This document shows, one piece after another, positions 15,631 to 27,314 of a DNA stretch of 64,000 nucleotides. The notes below the pieces were generated by a model. It was not told the DNA's origin. It did no database searches and was given only the letters and a program-made list of their open reading frames with translations. Origin of the DNA: Streptomyces smyrnaeus. GTDB taxonomy: Bacteria; Actinomycetota; Actinomycetes; Streptomycetales; Streptomycetaceae. The DNA lies in the NCBI RefSeq assembly GCF_017676345.1, contig NZ_JAFFZM010000001.1, positions 186,001 through 250,000 of the forward strand, read 5' to 3'. Both the position numbers and the translations under genes were made by a program. Each line of letters begins with the position of its first letter. Positions within the stretch are counted from its first letter, which is position 1.

Positions 15631-17472
15631 TTGCACGGATCAGCATTGCGCTCACGCGCCCGTCCGCGTACCCGCGGCGCACGTCGCCGTCTCGCCCTGG
15701 CCGGGGCGAGCGCGGCCCTCTTCCTCGTACCGGCACTGTCGGCCGCCGCCGAGGGGTCGGCGCGGAGCGACGCCGGCGGGACGGCACCCGTTCAGCTCCT
15801 GGCCGTCAACGATCTGCACGGCAACCTGGACGCCGTACCGGGCCCGGCAGGGGCGGTGTACCGGAGCGGCCCCGGTGGCGAGCCCGAAAAGGTGCAGGCG
15901 GGCGGGGTCGCGCGGCTCGCCACGCTGCTGGACCGGGCACGGGAGCGCGCACGGGGGGCCGACTCGCTGACCGTCGCCGCGGGCGACATGATCGGCGGCA
16001 GCCCGCTGCTGTCGGCCGCCTTCCACGACGAGCCGACCGTCGAGGCGCTGGAGACACTGGGCCTGGACGTCAGCGCCGTCGGCAACCACGAGTTCGACGA
16101 AGGGCCCGCCGAGCTGCTGCGGATGGACACCGGCGGCTGCCACCCCAAGGACGGCTGCGCCGACCCGGAACAGCCCTACGACGGTGCCGACTTCCCCTAT
16201 CTCGCGGCGAACGTGTTGCCGCGCGAGGCCGGGAAGGGGAACGGGAAGGCCGCGGCCGACCGGAAGCCGATCCTTCCGCCGTACTGGATCAAGAAGCTGC
16301 CGAGCGGCGAGCGCATCGGATTCATCGGGCTGACCACGAAGGACACCCCGTCCGTCGTGAGCGCCTCGATGACCGAGGACCTGGTCTTCGAGGACGAGGT
16401 GGCCACCATCGACCGGTACGCGGACGAACTGGACCGCAAGGGCGTCAAGGCGGTGGTGGCGCTCGTGCACGAGGGCGCCCAGCCGCCGGGGAAGAACTAC
16501 GACGCCACCTGCGGCAAGGACGGTGCGGCCGACCGGCTCGACGGCCCTGTCCAGCAGATCGCCACCAAGGCATCCCCGAAGGTGGACGTGCTGGTCACCG
16601 GGCACTCGCACGAGCCGTACATGTGCACCGTCCAGGACCCGGCGGGGCAGCCGCGGCTGGTCACCCAGTCCGCCTCGTTCGGCCGGACCTTCACCGACCT
16701 GCGCTTCGACATCGACCGCGAGACCGGTGACGTGGTGCGCTCCTCCGCCCGTGTCCAGGCCCACATCGTCGGCACCGACACCCCCGGGCAGCCGCGGGTG
16801 GACCGTGTCATCGAGAAGTGGCGGGCCCGCTCGGCCGAGTTGGCGAACGAACCGGTCGGCCACATCTCCGCCGACATCCCCGGCCGGGGCGCCCCCGATC
16901 CGGAGACCCCGCTCGGCGACCTGATCAGCGACGCGCAGGTGGCGGCCACCCGCGAGGCCGGCGCCGAACTGGCGCTGCTCAACTGGGGAGGGGTGCGCTC
17001 CGACCTGACCTACCGCGCCTCCGGCCGGGAGGGCGACGGAGTGGTGACGTACGGCGAGGCCTTCCAGGTGCAGCCGTTCGACAATCCGCTGGTGACGATG
17101 ACGCTCTCCGGGAAGCAGCTGCTGGACGTGTTGCGGCAGCAGTTCTCCGGCGCCAACCACGGCTATCCGCAGGTGCTGCAGATCTCCGACGCACTGCGGT
17201 TCGACGTCGACATGTCGCGCGAGGGGGCCGATCGGCTGCTGGCCGGCACCGTGCGGGTGAACGGCGAGCCGGTGAACGAGTCGGGCAGCTACCGGGTGAC
17301 GGTCAACGACTTCCTCTCCCAGGGCGGCAACGGCTTCAGCGTGCTGAAGGAGGGCACCGACCGGCAGACCGTCACCCGTGACCTGGCCGCCTTCGTCGAG
17401 TACCTCAAGCAGCACTCCTCGCCCGAGAAGCCGATCGCACCGCCCAAGGCGGACCGCATCACCTGGCGCTGA
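15631..17472 (+). CDS. Secreted 5'-nucleotidase / UshA-like metallophosphoesterase
   Basis: The TTG at 15631 follows GAAAGG and gives 613 residues. The N-terminus is a signal peptide, a basic stretch RSRARPRTRGARRR then a hydrophobic core ending near AAA at residue 40. The metallophosphoesterase domain has DLHGNLD, GDMIGG, GNHEFDEG and GHSHEPY, which together hold the two metal ions. The C-terminal 5'-nucleotidase domain (from about residue 400) includes NWGGVRSDL and a substrate loop near GGNGFS. The enzyme should work outside the cell, removing phosphate from nucleotides or sugar nucleotides for salvage. Twin arginines occur in the N-region, but no clear Tat motif, so Sec or Tat export is undecided. 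Confidence 0.9.
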   Translation: MHGSALRSRARPRTRGARRRLALAGASAALFLVPALSAAAEGSARSDAGGTAPVQLLAVNDLHGNLDAVPGPAGAVYRSGPGGEPEKVQAGGVARLATLLDRARERARGADSLTVAAGDMIGGSPLLSAAFHDEPTVEALETLGLDVSAVGNHEFDEGPAELLRMDTGGCHPKDGCADPEQPYDGADFPYLAANVLPREAGKGNGKAAADRKPILPPYWIKKLPSGERIGFIGLTTKDTPSVVSASMTEDLVFEDEVATIDRYADELDRKGVKAVVALVHEGAQPPGKNYDATCGKDGAADRLDGPVQQIATKASPKVDVLVTGHSHEPYMCTVQDPAGQPRLVTQSASFGRTFTDLRFDIDRETGDVVRSSARVQAHIVGTDTPGQPRVDRVIEKWRARSAELANEPVGHISADIPGRGAPDPETPLGDLISDAQVAATREAGAELALLNWGGVRSDLTYRASGREGDGVVTYGEAFQVQPFDNPLVTMTLSGKQLLDVLRQQFSGANHGYPQVLQISDALRFDVDMSREGADRLLAGTVRVNGEPVNESGSYRVTVNDFLSQGGNGFSVLKEGTDRQTVTRDLAAFVEYLKQHSSPEKPIAPPKADRITWR

Positions 17473-17510
17473 ACCGGGGCCCCGGACCGGACCCCGGGCC
17501 GGGGGCGAAG
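17473..17510 (+). terminator. GC-rich hairpin after 5'-nucleotidase
   Basis: Directly after the stop, several overlapping CCGGGG / CCCCGG complementary blocks can form a stem-loop. No single perfect structure stands out. Confidence 0.3.
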
Positions 17511-17623
17511 GGCGGTGGTCGGAAGGCGCCCTTTCGCTCCCGGCCGGTCGGGGGTGTGCTGGAGGGGCGCAGCGAGCCCGTCCGGCACCCGCTGCTGCGC
17601 GCGGACACCCAGGAGGAGTTCCC

Positions 17624-18529
17624 ATGGAGACCACCGTCGGCGCCGAGGAGGCCGGGCGCACCGGCTGGTACGTGGACGAGCGGTGCACCGACTGCGACGT
17701 GGCCCGTCAGCTCGCGCCCGACCTCGTCCGCGAGGGCGAGGGCCGCTCCGAGCTCGTCCGGCAACCGGAGAACGAGACGGAGGCCGGCCAGCTGCTGGCC
17801 GCCGCGCTCGCCTGCCACACCCGTTCGATCCGCCCGCCGGGTGGACGGCTGGATCCGGCCGCACCCGACCCCTTCCCGCTCGCCCTCGACGCGCACGTGC
17901 TGCTGTGCGGGCACAACTCCAGGCACACCGCGGGCGCCAACTCCTATCTGCTGCGGCGCCCGTCGGGCAGCTGGATGATGGTCGACACGCCGCGCTTCAG
18001 CGAACCGCTGGCGCGCCGGTACGAGACGGACCGCCGGTTCACCGATGTGCTGCTCACCCACCGGGACCACGCGGCGCACGGCCGCCGCTGGGCGGACCGG
18101 CTGGGCGCCCGGCTGTGGATCCACGAGGGCGACCTGGACGCGGCCCCCGACGCCGACCAGGTGCTGCGTGGCACGGCGCCCACGGACATCGCCGAGGGGG
18201 TGCGCGCCGTACCGCTGCCCGGCCATACGCGCGGCAGCGTGCTCTACCTCGCCGACGAGCGCTACTGCTTCAGCGGGGACAGCTTCTACTGGGCGCGGAC
18301 GCTGGACGATCTGGAGGTCGCCCAGAGCGTCACCTGGTACTCCATCGAGGAGCTGGCCGCCTCGCTGGCACGGGTTGCGGACGAGCTGCGCTTCGAGTGG
18401 CTGCTGCCGGGCCATGGCGGGCGCAAGCGGCTGCCCGCGGCCGAGATGGCGCTGCGGATGCGGCGGCTGGTCCGGCGCGTGGCCACCCTGCGGCCGCGGC
18501 CCGTCGACTTCACCGCTGTGCGGTGGTAG
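17624..18529 (+). CDS. Ferredoxin-like / metallo-beta-lactamase fold hydrolase fusion
   Basis: Starting at ATG 17624 behind AGGAGG, the 301-residue protein joins a short N-terminal ferredoxin-like segment (about 14-70) to an MBL-fold domain (about 90-280). Proteins of this layout usually have a CxxCxxC motif plus a distal Cys. Here Cys21, Cys24 and Cys64 are present, but the third position is Ala27 (CTDCDVA), so a normal 4Fe-4S site is not complete. The MBL metal ligands include THRDHAAH, the LPGHTRGS histidine, FSGDSF and PGHGG. The substrate is unknown; relatives in plants and cyanobacteria are poorly characterised. It is followed by a membrane protein gene after 114 bp. Confidence 0.82.
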   Translation: METTVGAEEAGRTGWYVDERCTDCDVARQLAPDLVREGEGRSELVRQPENETEAGQLLAAALACHTRSIRPPGGRLDPAAPDPFPLALDAHVLLCGHNSRHTAGANSYLLRRPSGSWMMVDTPRFSEPLARRYETDRRFTDVLLTHRDHAAHGRRWADRLGARLWIHEGDLDAAPDADQVLRGTAPTDIAEGVRAVPLPGHTRGSVLYLADERYCFSGDSFYWARTLDDLEVAQSVTWYSIEELAASLARVADELRFEWLLPGHGGRKRLPAAEMALRMRRLVRRVATLRPRPVDFTAVRW

Positions 18530-18643
18530 AGGCCGCCCCTGCGGCAGCCGCGCCCGGCTCGCGGCCGGCGGGCCCGGCTACGGTGGTGGCGCCCGCCGCG
18601 CCGCTCGCGGCGGGCCCGCCGTTGTCCACGAGGAGCCCGCACC

Positions 18644-19207
18644 GTGAGAACCGCACGCCTGGTCACCGACGTCCTTCAGCCCCGCAACGCGTTGCTCGCG
18701 GGACTGACCGGGCTGGGAGTCGCGGCGGCGGGCAACTGGACGGGCGTCCCCTGGGGGCTGTTCGCGGCGCTGTGTGCGGGCATCGTGCCGGCCTCGTACA
18801 TCGAGTGGGAGCGAAGACGCGGCACCTGGGGCGACCGGCATGTGGTCGACCGGACGCAGCGGCTGCCGATCTTCCTGGTGATCCTCGGCTCGGTGGGGCT
18901 GGGGGCGCTGGTGATGGTCCTGGGACGGGCGCCGCGGGACATCCTGATCGCGATGGTCGCACTGTGGGTGATGACGGTGGGCCTGCTGACGGTGAACACC
19001 GTCTGGAAGATCAGCGTGGACGCCGCGGTGGCCGCGGCGGTGGTGGCGATGCTGGCGGTGGTGCACTCGGTGTGGTGGCTGCCGGGCGCCGGCCCGTTGG
19101 TCGTGGCCGTGTGCTGGTCGCGGATCGCGTTGAGGTACCACACGGTGGCGCAGACGGCCGCCGGGGCGACCCTCGGGCTGGTCACGACGGGCGCCTGGCT
19201 GGTGTGA
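18644..19207 (+). CDS. PAP2-like membrane protein
   Basis: This 187-residue protein begins with GTG behind GAGGAG and has five to six hydrophobic spans. The C-terminal part contains SRIALRYHTVAQTAAGATLG, matching the third PAP2 phosphatase motif (SR-x5-H-x3-D/Q-x3-G), with Gln in the place of the common Asp. The first two PAP2 motifs are weak: the lysine of WKISVD may represent motif one. PAP2 enzymes remove phosphate from lipid phosphates such as undecaprenyl diphosphate or phosphatidic acid. The weak motifs mean activity is uncertain. Confidence 0.7.
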   Translation: MRTARLVTDVLQPRNALLAGLTGLGVAAAGNWTGVPWGLFAALCAGIVPASYIEWERRRGTWGDRHVVDRTQRLPIFLVILGSVGLGALVMVLGRAPRDILIAMVALWVMTVGLLTVNTVWKISVDAAVAAAVVAMLAVVHSVWWLPGAGPLVVAVCWSRIALRYHTVAQTAAGATLGLVTTGAWLV

Positions 19208-19378
19208 GGGCGCAGCCGGCCGTGTGCGGGCGCCCCGGTGCGGGAAAGCCGGGCGCGACGTCACCTGAAGGGGTTGGCTGTTGCGGTAGCGCGCCGGGGG
19301 TACCCGCCGGATGAGGCGGCGGGATGGTTCCGTTTCTCCCGTCCGACGACCGCTTGGCCGACTCTCCCGAGGTGCGTC

Positions 19379-20770
19379 ATGGCTCTCGCCCCCGTCACCC
19401 CGTCACTCTCCCGGGCCGAGCTGCGCCAGGTCTTCGAGAAGAGCCCCGACGAGTCCGGGGCCGGGCCCGGTGGCGCCGGCGAGCTGGTCGGTATGGAGGT
19501 CGAGACCGCGGCGCTGGACCCTGCCACCGGTGCCGCGGTGCCGTACGAGGGGCCGTTCGGAGTCCGTGCGCTGCTGGAGCACCTTGCCGCCGAGCGGCCG
19601 GGCGCCGTGCCCCGGTACGATCGCGCGGCCCTGGTGGCGGTGCGGCTCCCGGAGGGCGGCACGGTCTCGCTGGAACACGGCGGGGCCGTGGAGTTCTCCT
19701 CCCCGCCGTGCTCCGATGTGACCGAGCTGGCCGAGGTGACGGACCGTGCGCTGCGCCGACTGGCGGCGGCGGCACGCCGGTTCGGCTTCGCCCTGGTGCC
19801 CGGGGGCCAGTACCCGTTCACGGCTCCGGAAGAGGTGCGGTGGGTGCCGCACTCGCGGACCCCGCTGATGCGGCGCCACTTCGAGAGCCTGGGGAAGCCG
19901 GGCGCCGGCGGGGTGCAGGTGATGTCGCTGGCCCTCTCGACGCAGGTCTCGCTCGACTTCACCTCGTTCGATGATCTGCGGGAGAAGCTGCGGGTCCAGG
20001 CCGCCGCCTCCACCCCGGCAGCCGCGCTGTTCGTCAACGCGCCGCTGGAGGGCGGCCGTCCGTGCGGGCAGCTGTCCCGGCGGATGGACTACCTCAGCCG
20101 CACGGACCCGGCCCGCACCGGCGTCGTACCGATGATGCTGCGCGAGGACGTCGATGTGGAGATGTTCATCGACTGGGCGCTGAATCTGCCGATGATCCAC
20201 CGTGCGGCACCGGACGGCGGTCGGCGCGCGGCGCCCCGGGTGCCGTTCGGCACGCTGCTGCGGCAGGGCTTCGGGGACGGCAGCAGACCCCGGCTCGCCG
20301 ACTGGCGGGCGCATCTGTCGCAGGTCTTCTCCGACGTGCGGCTGCGCGAGACCTTGGAACTGCGCGCCGTGGACGGCCCGCCGTTCAGCGCTCTGGGCTC
20401 GGTGCCCGCGTTCTGGACCGGGCTCAGCTACCACCCGCCGGCCCGCGCCGCGGCCTGGGAACTGCTGCGCGACATCGGCCCCGACGAGCACCGTGCGGCG
20501 CTGCGCGACATCGCCTGCCGCGGGCTGGACGCCGAGATTGCGGGACGCCCGGTACGGGAGATCGCGGCCGAGCTCTTGCGGCTGAGCGAGGCGGGGTTGC
20601 GGGCCCGCGTCGCCGCCGGCGCGGAGCGCCATGAGGCGGTGCGCTTTCTGGCGCCGCTGCACGAGATCGCCGAGTCCGGCGTGACGTTCGCGCACCGCAC
20701 CCTCGACCAATTGCGGGCGGCCCCCACGACGTTCCCGGCCCGCCACATCGCAAGGCATCGCATCCGCTGA
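19379..20770 (+). CDS. Glutamate-cysteine ligase, plant/EgtA-type
   Basis: The 463-residue protein starts at ATG 19379 with GAGGTG just upstream. The N-terminal stretch GELVGMEVETA and the later EHGGAVEFSSPP are ATP/glutamate-site motifs of the plant-type glutamate-cysteine ligase family, to which EgtA of ergothioneine synthesis belongs. The middle region MSLALSTQVSLDF and the WALNLPM motif support this. The reaction is ATP-dependent joining of glutamate to cysteine to give gamma-glutamylcysteine. The egtBCD genes are not beside it, so this is either a solitary EgtA, a paralogue, or a ligase for another gamma-glutamyl compound. Actinobacteria make mycothiol rather than glutathione, so glutathione synthesis is not assumed. 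Confidence 0.82.
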   Translation: MALAPVTPSLSRAELRQVFEKSPDESGAGPGGAGELVGMEVETAALDPATGAAVPYEGPFGVRALLEHLAAERPGAVPRYDRAALVAVRLPEGGTVSLEHGGAVEFSSPPCSDVTELAEVTDRALRRLAAAARRFGFALVPGGQYPFTAPEEVRWVPHSRTPLMRRHFESLGKPGAGGVQVMSLALSTQVSLDFTSFDDLREKLRVQAAASTPAAALFVNAPLEGGRPCGQLSRRMDYLSRTDPARTGVVPMMLREDVDVEMFIDWALNLPMIHRAAPDGGRRAAPRVPFGTLLRQGFGDGSRPRLADWRAHLSQVFSDVRLRETLELRAVDGPPFSALGSVPAFWTGLSYHPPARAAAWELLRDIGPDEHRAALRDIACRGLDAEIAGRPVREIAAELLRLSEAGLRARVAAGAERHEAVRFLAPLHEIAESGVTFAHRTLDQLRAAPTTFPARHIARHRIR

Positions 20771-20791
20771 CCCCGCATGGGTGCTGCGGGT

Positions 20792-20872
20792 GCCCCGTCA
20801 GGGGCGCGGGGAACTGCGCGACCAGCCAGAAACACACCTTCAGCCCGCGACGGCGAGCAAGGGGCACCCCCT
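20792..20872. repeat. Dispersed streptomycete intergenic repeat / bidirectional terminator
   Basis: The sequence around GGGGCGCGGGGAACTGCGCG followed by ACCAGCC is one I recognise as a very common intergenic repeat in Streptomyces genomes. It begins with a small hairpin (GCCCC 20792-20796, GGGGC 20801-20805) and ends with GGGGCACCCC. It lies between two converging genes, so a bidirectional terminator role fits. Copy number cannot be judged from this window. Confidence 0.55.
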
Positions 20873-20876
20873 CCCG

Positions 20877-24219
<3,343 letters not shown>

Positions 24220-24343
24220 GTCGGCGACCCTAGTACCCCCTTTCGGCCGGGGCAGACGCCCGGCGTGGCGGCGGCGGTGCGGGGTACCCGGAACCTCCCG
24301 CGGCGGCTGCGGGAGCCGCCGCCCGGTCGGAAGGAGTACGGGG

Positions 24344-24763
24344 ATGACACAGCGGGTGCGCGACATCATGACGCCGGCCCCGGTCGCGGTCGGCACCCTC
24401 ACCGGTGTCGGTGAGGTCGCGCAGCGGATGCGCGACGAGGACATCGGCGCGGTGCTGGTGACCGAGCGCGACGAGCTACGAGGGCTGGTCACCGACCGTG
24501 ATCTGACCGTTCGGGTGCTGGCCGAGGGGCGCGACCCGCTGCACACGACGGTGCGCGAGGTGTGCAGCCCCCAGTTGGTGAAGGTCTCCCCCGACGACGA
24601 CACGGGCCGTGCCGTCGAACTCATGCGCCGCCACGCGCTGCGCCGGCTGCCGGTGGTGGAGGGCTCGGAGGCGGTGGGCGTCGTGGCCCTGGGCGACCTG
24701 GCGGTCGAGCGGGACCCGGGCTCGACACTGAGCGGGATCAGCGCGGCGTCGGCGAACGCGTGA
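24344..24763 (+). CDS. CBS domain pair protein
   Basis: The 139-residue protein consists almost only of two CBS domains (about 8-60 and 72-125). Each has the usual start, VRDIMTPAPV and VREVCSPQLV, and a strand-helix end, LVTDRDLTVRVLAEG and VVALGDLAVER. Paired CBS domains form a Bateman module that binds adenosine nucleotides; such short proteins are common in streptomycetes and are thought to be regulators. AAGGAG stands before the ATG. The leader contains a perfect 7-bp hairpin (CTCCCGC 24295-24301, GCGGGAG 24309-24315) that could affect expression. Confidence 0.9.
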   Translation: MTQRVRDIMTPAPVAVGTLTGVGEVAQRMRDEDIGAVLVTERDELRGLVTDRDLTVRVLAEGRDPLHTTVREVCSPQLVKVSPDDDTGRAVELMRRHALRRLPVVEGSEAVGVVALGDLAVERDPGSTLSGISAASANA

Positions 24764-24810
24764 CGGCGCCGCGGGACACGGCCGCGCCGGGCCGCGCGTG
24801 CCCCGGCGGC

Positions 24811-25443
24811 TCAGCCGCCGGCGGGCTCGGCGCCGGGCCGCCGCAGCATCGCCCAGGTGCGCGGTCCGCCGTCGGGCAGGTCGACCTCGGCCGTGACGGT
24901 GAAGCCGAGACGCTGGTAGAAGGCCACATTCCGTTCGGCGGAGGTCTCCAGGAAGGCGGGCTGCCCGGCCAGGTCGGCGGCTTCGAGACCGGCGCGTACG
25001 ACGGCACTGCCGAGGCCGCCGCCCTGTGCGGCGGGGTCGACACCGACCGTGGCGAGGAACCACGCGGGTTCGGCCGGGCGGTGCGGCGTCAGCGCCCGCT
25101 CCGCGGACTCGAAGGCGAAGGCGCGGTCACCGGCCAGTTCCTCCAGCTGCGGGCCGACCTCGGCGAAGCCGGGGGACGGGTCGCGGTCGGGCGTCGTCCA
25201 CACCGCGACGGCCTGCCCGCCGTCCGCCACCCATACCTGCCCGTACGGTATGCCGATCCGGGTCAGGAAGAGCTCCTGGAAGCGGGCGACGCGCTGCAGG
25301 TGGCCGTCGGCGGCGACGACGTGGCGGGTGAAGGCGTAGTCGGCGAACGCGCGCGTGAGGGTGCGCAGCGCGACGGGGACGTCCTTCGGCCCGGCGGGGC
25401 GGACCTGTGCTGCGGGGTGCGCCGCGGCGCTCCGTTCTGTCAT
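24811..25443 (-). CDS. GNAT family N-acetyltransferase
   Basis: A 210-residue GNAT protein. The acetyl-CoA binding motif A is LATVGVDPAAQGGGLGSAVV (an R/Q-x-x-G-x-G/A variant reading QGGGLG), followed by the typical ETSAERNVAFYQRLGF of motif B. The N-terminal half carries RTLTRAFADYAFTRHVV, common in the streptomycete puromycin-acetyltransferase-like group. It transfers an acetyl group from acetyl-CoA to an amine; the acceptor is unknown. The ATG at 25443 has AAGGAG at good spacing. Confidence 0.88.
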   Translation of the reverse strand: MTERSAAAHPAAQVRPAGPKDVPVALRTLTRAFADYAFTRHVVAADGHLQRVARFQELFLTRIGIPYGQVWVADGGQAVAVWTTPDRDPSPGFAEVGPQLEELAGDRAFAFESAERALTPHRPAEPAWFLATVGVDPAAQGGGLGSAVVRAGLEAADLAGQPAFLETSAERNVAFYQRLGFTVTAEVDLPDGGPRTWAMLRRPGAEPAGG

Positions 25444-25655
25444 GGGTACTCCTTGTGACGGCGATGACTGCCGCGTCCTGGCAAAGGGCCGCCGCCGACG
25501 CGGGAGGCCCGGACACGACCTGCAGCACAGAAACGATCAAGAGCTGTCGAACGTGCCCTGCTCCGCTTGGTGTGACCGGGCGGATGGGTGTTCCCTGGAG
25601 AGAGGGAATTGCCCGAACAGACCTGAATGCCCCTACCTGAGGTGAGGAGCTGGAG

Positions 25656-25850
25656 ATGTCCAAGCGCCAGCCGGACCAGGCAGGAAGTGAGCCCGACCAG
25701 ATCCGTGGGCCGGAGGAACGCCGGATACACGGCGGTATGCCGGACAAACCCGATGACGAGGCGCTGGCCAAGCGCACGGAGCAGGAGCGGGTCGACGCCG
25801 GTGTGGACGACTACGACCCCGAGGACGTTCCGCCCGCCACGGAATCCTGA
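25656..25850 (+). CDS. Small acidic hypothetical protein
   Basis: A 64-residue, very hydrophilic protein rich in Asp, Glu, Pro and Arg, with no Cys, no signal peptide and no membrane span. GAGGAGCTGGAG precedes the ATG. Codon use and the ribosome site support a real gene. I do not recognise a named family; its low-complexity make-up resembles other short disordered streptomycete proteins. It stands 56 bases before the aldehyde dehydrogenase gene in the same direction. Confidence 0.7.
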   Translation: MSKRQPDQAGSEPDQIRGPEERRIHGGMPDKPDDEALAKRTEQERVDAGVDDYDPEDVPPATES

Positions 25851-25906
25851 AGACCCCCCACCAGGGCCGGCCACGGCCGGCCCGCACCGCTGAGAGGCCG
25901 CAAGCC

Positions 25907-27295
25907 ATGCCGATCGCCACGGTGAACCCCGCTGACGGCGAGACCCTCAAAACGTTCGACCCGCTGTCCGACGAGGAGATCGAACAGCGGCTCGCGGACG
26001 CCGCCGCGGCTTTCCGCTCGTACCGCACCACCACGTTCGAGGAACGGGCCCGGCTGCTGAACTCGGCGGCCGACCTGTTGGAGCGGGAGGCGAGCGGGGT
26101 CGCGCGCGTCATCACGACGGAGATGGGCAAGACCCTGGCCGCCGCCGAGGCGGAGGCCGCCAAGTGCGTCAAGGCGATGCGCTGGTACGCCGAGAACGCC
26201 GAGGGGTTGCTGGCGCCCGAGTACCCGGCCGCCGACGACATCGAGGACTCGGGTGCCGTGTGGGCCAGGGTCCGCTACCGTCCGCTGGGCCCGGTACTGG
26301 CCGTCATGCCGTGGAACTTCCCGCTCTGGCAGGTCATCAGGTTCGCGGCGCCCGCGCTGATGGCGGGCAACGTCGGGCTCCTCAAGCACGCCTCGAACGT
26401 GCCGCAGACCGCGCTCTATCTGGGCGACCTCTTCCACCGGGCGGGCTTCGCACCGGGCTGCTTCCAGACGCTGCTGGTCTCCTCCGGCGCCATCGAGTCG
26501 GTGCTGCGGGATCCACGGGTGGTCGCCGCGACCCTCACCGGCAGCGAGGGCGCCGGCCGTTCGGTCGCCTCGGTCGCGGGTGACGAGGTCAAGAAGACCG
26601 TCCTCGAACTCGGCGGCAGCGACCCCTACCTGGTGATGCCGTCGGCCGACCTCGACGCTGCGGCGCGTACGGCGGTGACCGCGCGTGTGCAGAACAACGG
26701 CCAGTCATGCATCGCCGCCAAGCGCTTCATCGTCCACACCGACGTCTACGACGCGTTCGCCGAACGGTTCACGGCGGGCATGCGGGCGCTGACCGTCGGC
26801 GACCCCATGGAGCCCGACACGGATGTCGGCCCGCTCGCCAGCGAGCAGGGCCGCGACGATCTCGAGGACTTGGTCACCGACGCGCTCACCCAGGGCGCAC
26901 AGGCACCGTGCGGAGGCCGCCGGCCGGAAGGTTTCGAGCGGGGCTACTACTACGAGCCGACCGTACTGACCGGTGTCACCGAGCAGATGCGCATCCACCG
27001 CGAGGAGGCGTTCGGCCCGGTGGCCTCGCTCTACCGGGTTCGGGACGCGGACGAGGCGATCGAGCTCGCCAACGACACCCCGTTCGGCCTCAGCTCCAAC
27101 GTATGGACGCAGGACGAGTGCGAGATGGACCGCTTCACCCAGGATCTGGAGGCGGGCGGCATCTACTTCAACGGCATGACCGCCTCGCATCCGGCCCTGC
27201 CCTTCGGCGGCGTCAAACGCTCCGGCTACGGGCGGGAGCTGTCCGGGCACGGCATCCGCGAGTTCTGCAACACGACCACCGTCTGGCGGGCCTGA
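25907..27295 (+). CDS. NAD(P)-dependent aldehyde dehydrogenase (succinate-semialdehyde type)
   Basis: The 462-residue protein has all aldehyde dehydrogenase hallmarks: PWNFPLW in the cofactor region, [10 protein letters not shown] for dinucleotide binding, Glu234 in LELGGSDP as general base and Cys268 in NNGQSCIA as nucleophile. The compact length and the GabD1-like pattern suggest succinate-semialdehyde dehydrogenase, which oxidises succinate semialdehyde to succinate in GABA breakdown. No GABA transaminase is adjacent, so substrate assignment is tentative. Its stop lies only 19 bp from the end of the convergent membrane-protein gene. Confidence 0.92.
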   Translation: MPIATVNPADGETLKTFDPLSDEEIEQRLADAAAAFRSYRTTTFEERARLLNSAADLLEREASGVARVITTEMGKTLAAAEAEAAKCVKAMRWYAENAEGLLAPEYPAADDIEDSGAVWARVRYRPLGPVLAVMPWNFPLWQVIRFAAPALMAGNVGLLKHASNVPQTALYLGDLFHRAGFAPGCFQTLLVSSGAIESVLRDPRVVAATLTGSEGAGRSVASVAGDEVKKTVLELGGSDPYLVMPSADLDAAARTAVTARVQNNGQSCIAAKRFIVHTDVYDAFAERFTAGMRALTVGDPMEPDTDVGPLASEQGRDDLEDLVTDALTQGAQAPCGGRRPEGFERGYYYEPTVLTGVTEQMRIHREEAFGPVASLYRVRDADEAIELANDTPFGLSSNVWTQDECEMDRFTQDLEAGGIYFNGMTASHPALPFGGVKRSGYGRELSGHGIREFCNTTTVWRA

Positions 27296-27314
27296 CCGGC
27301 ACCCTGTGCCCCGG

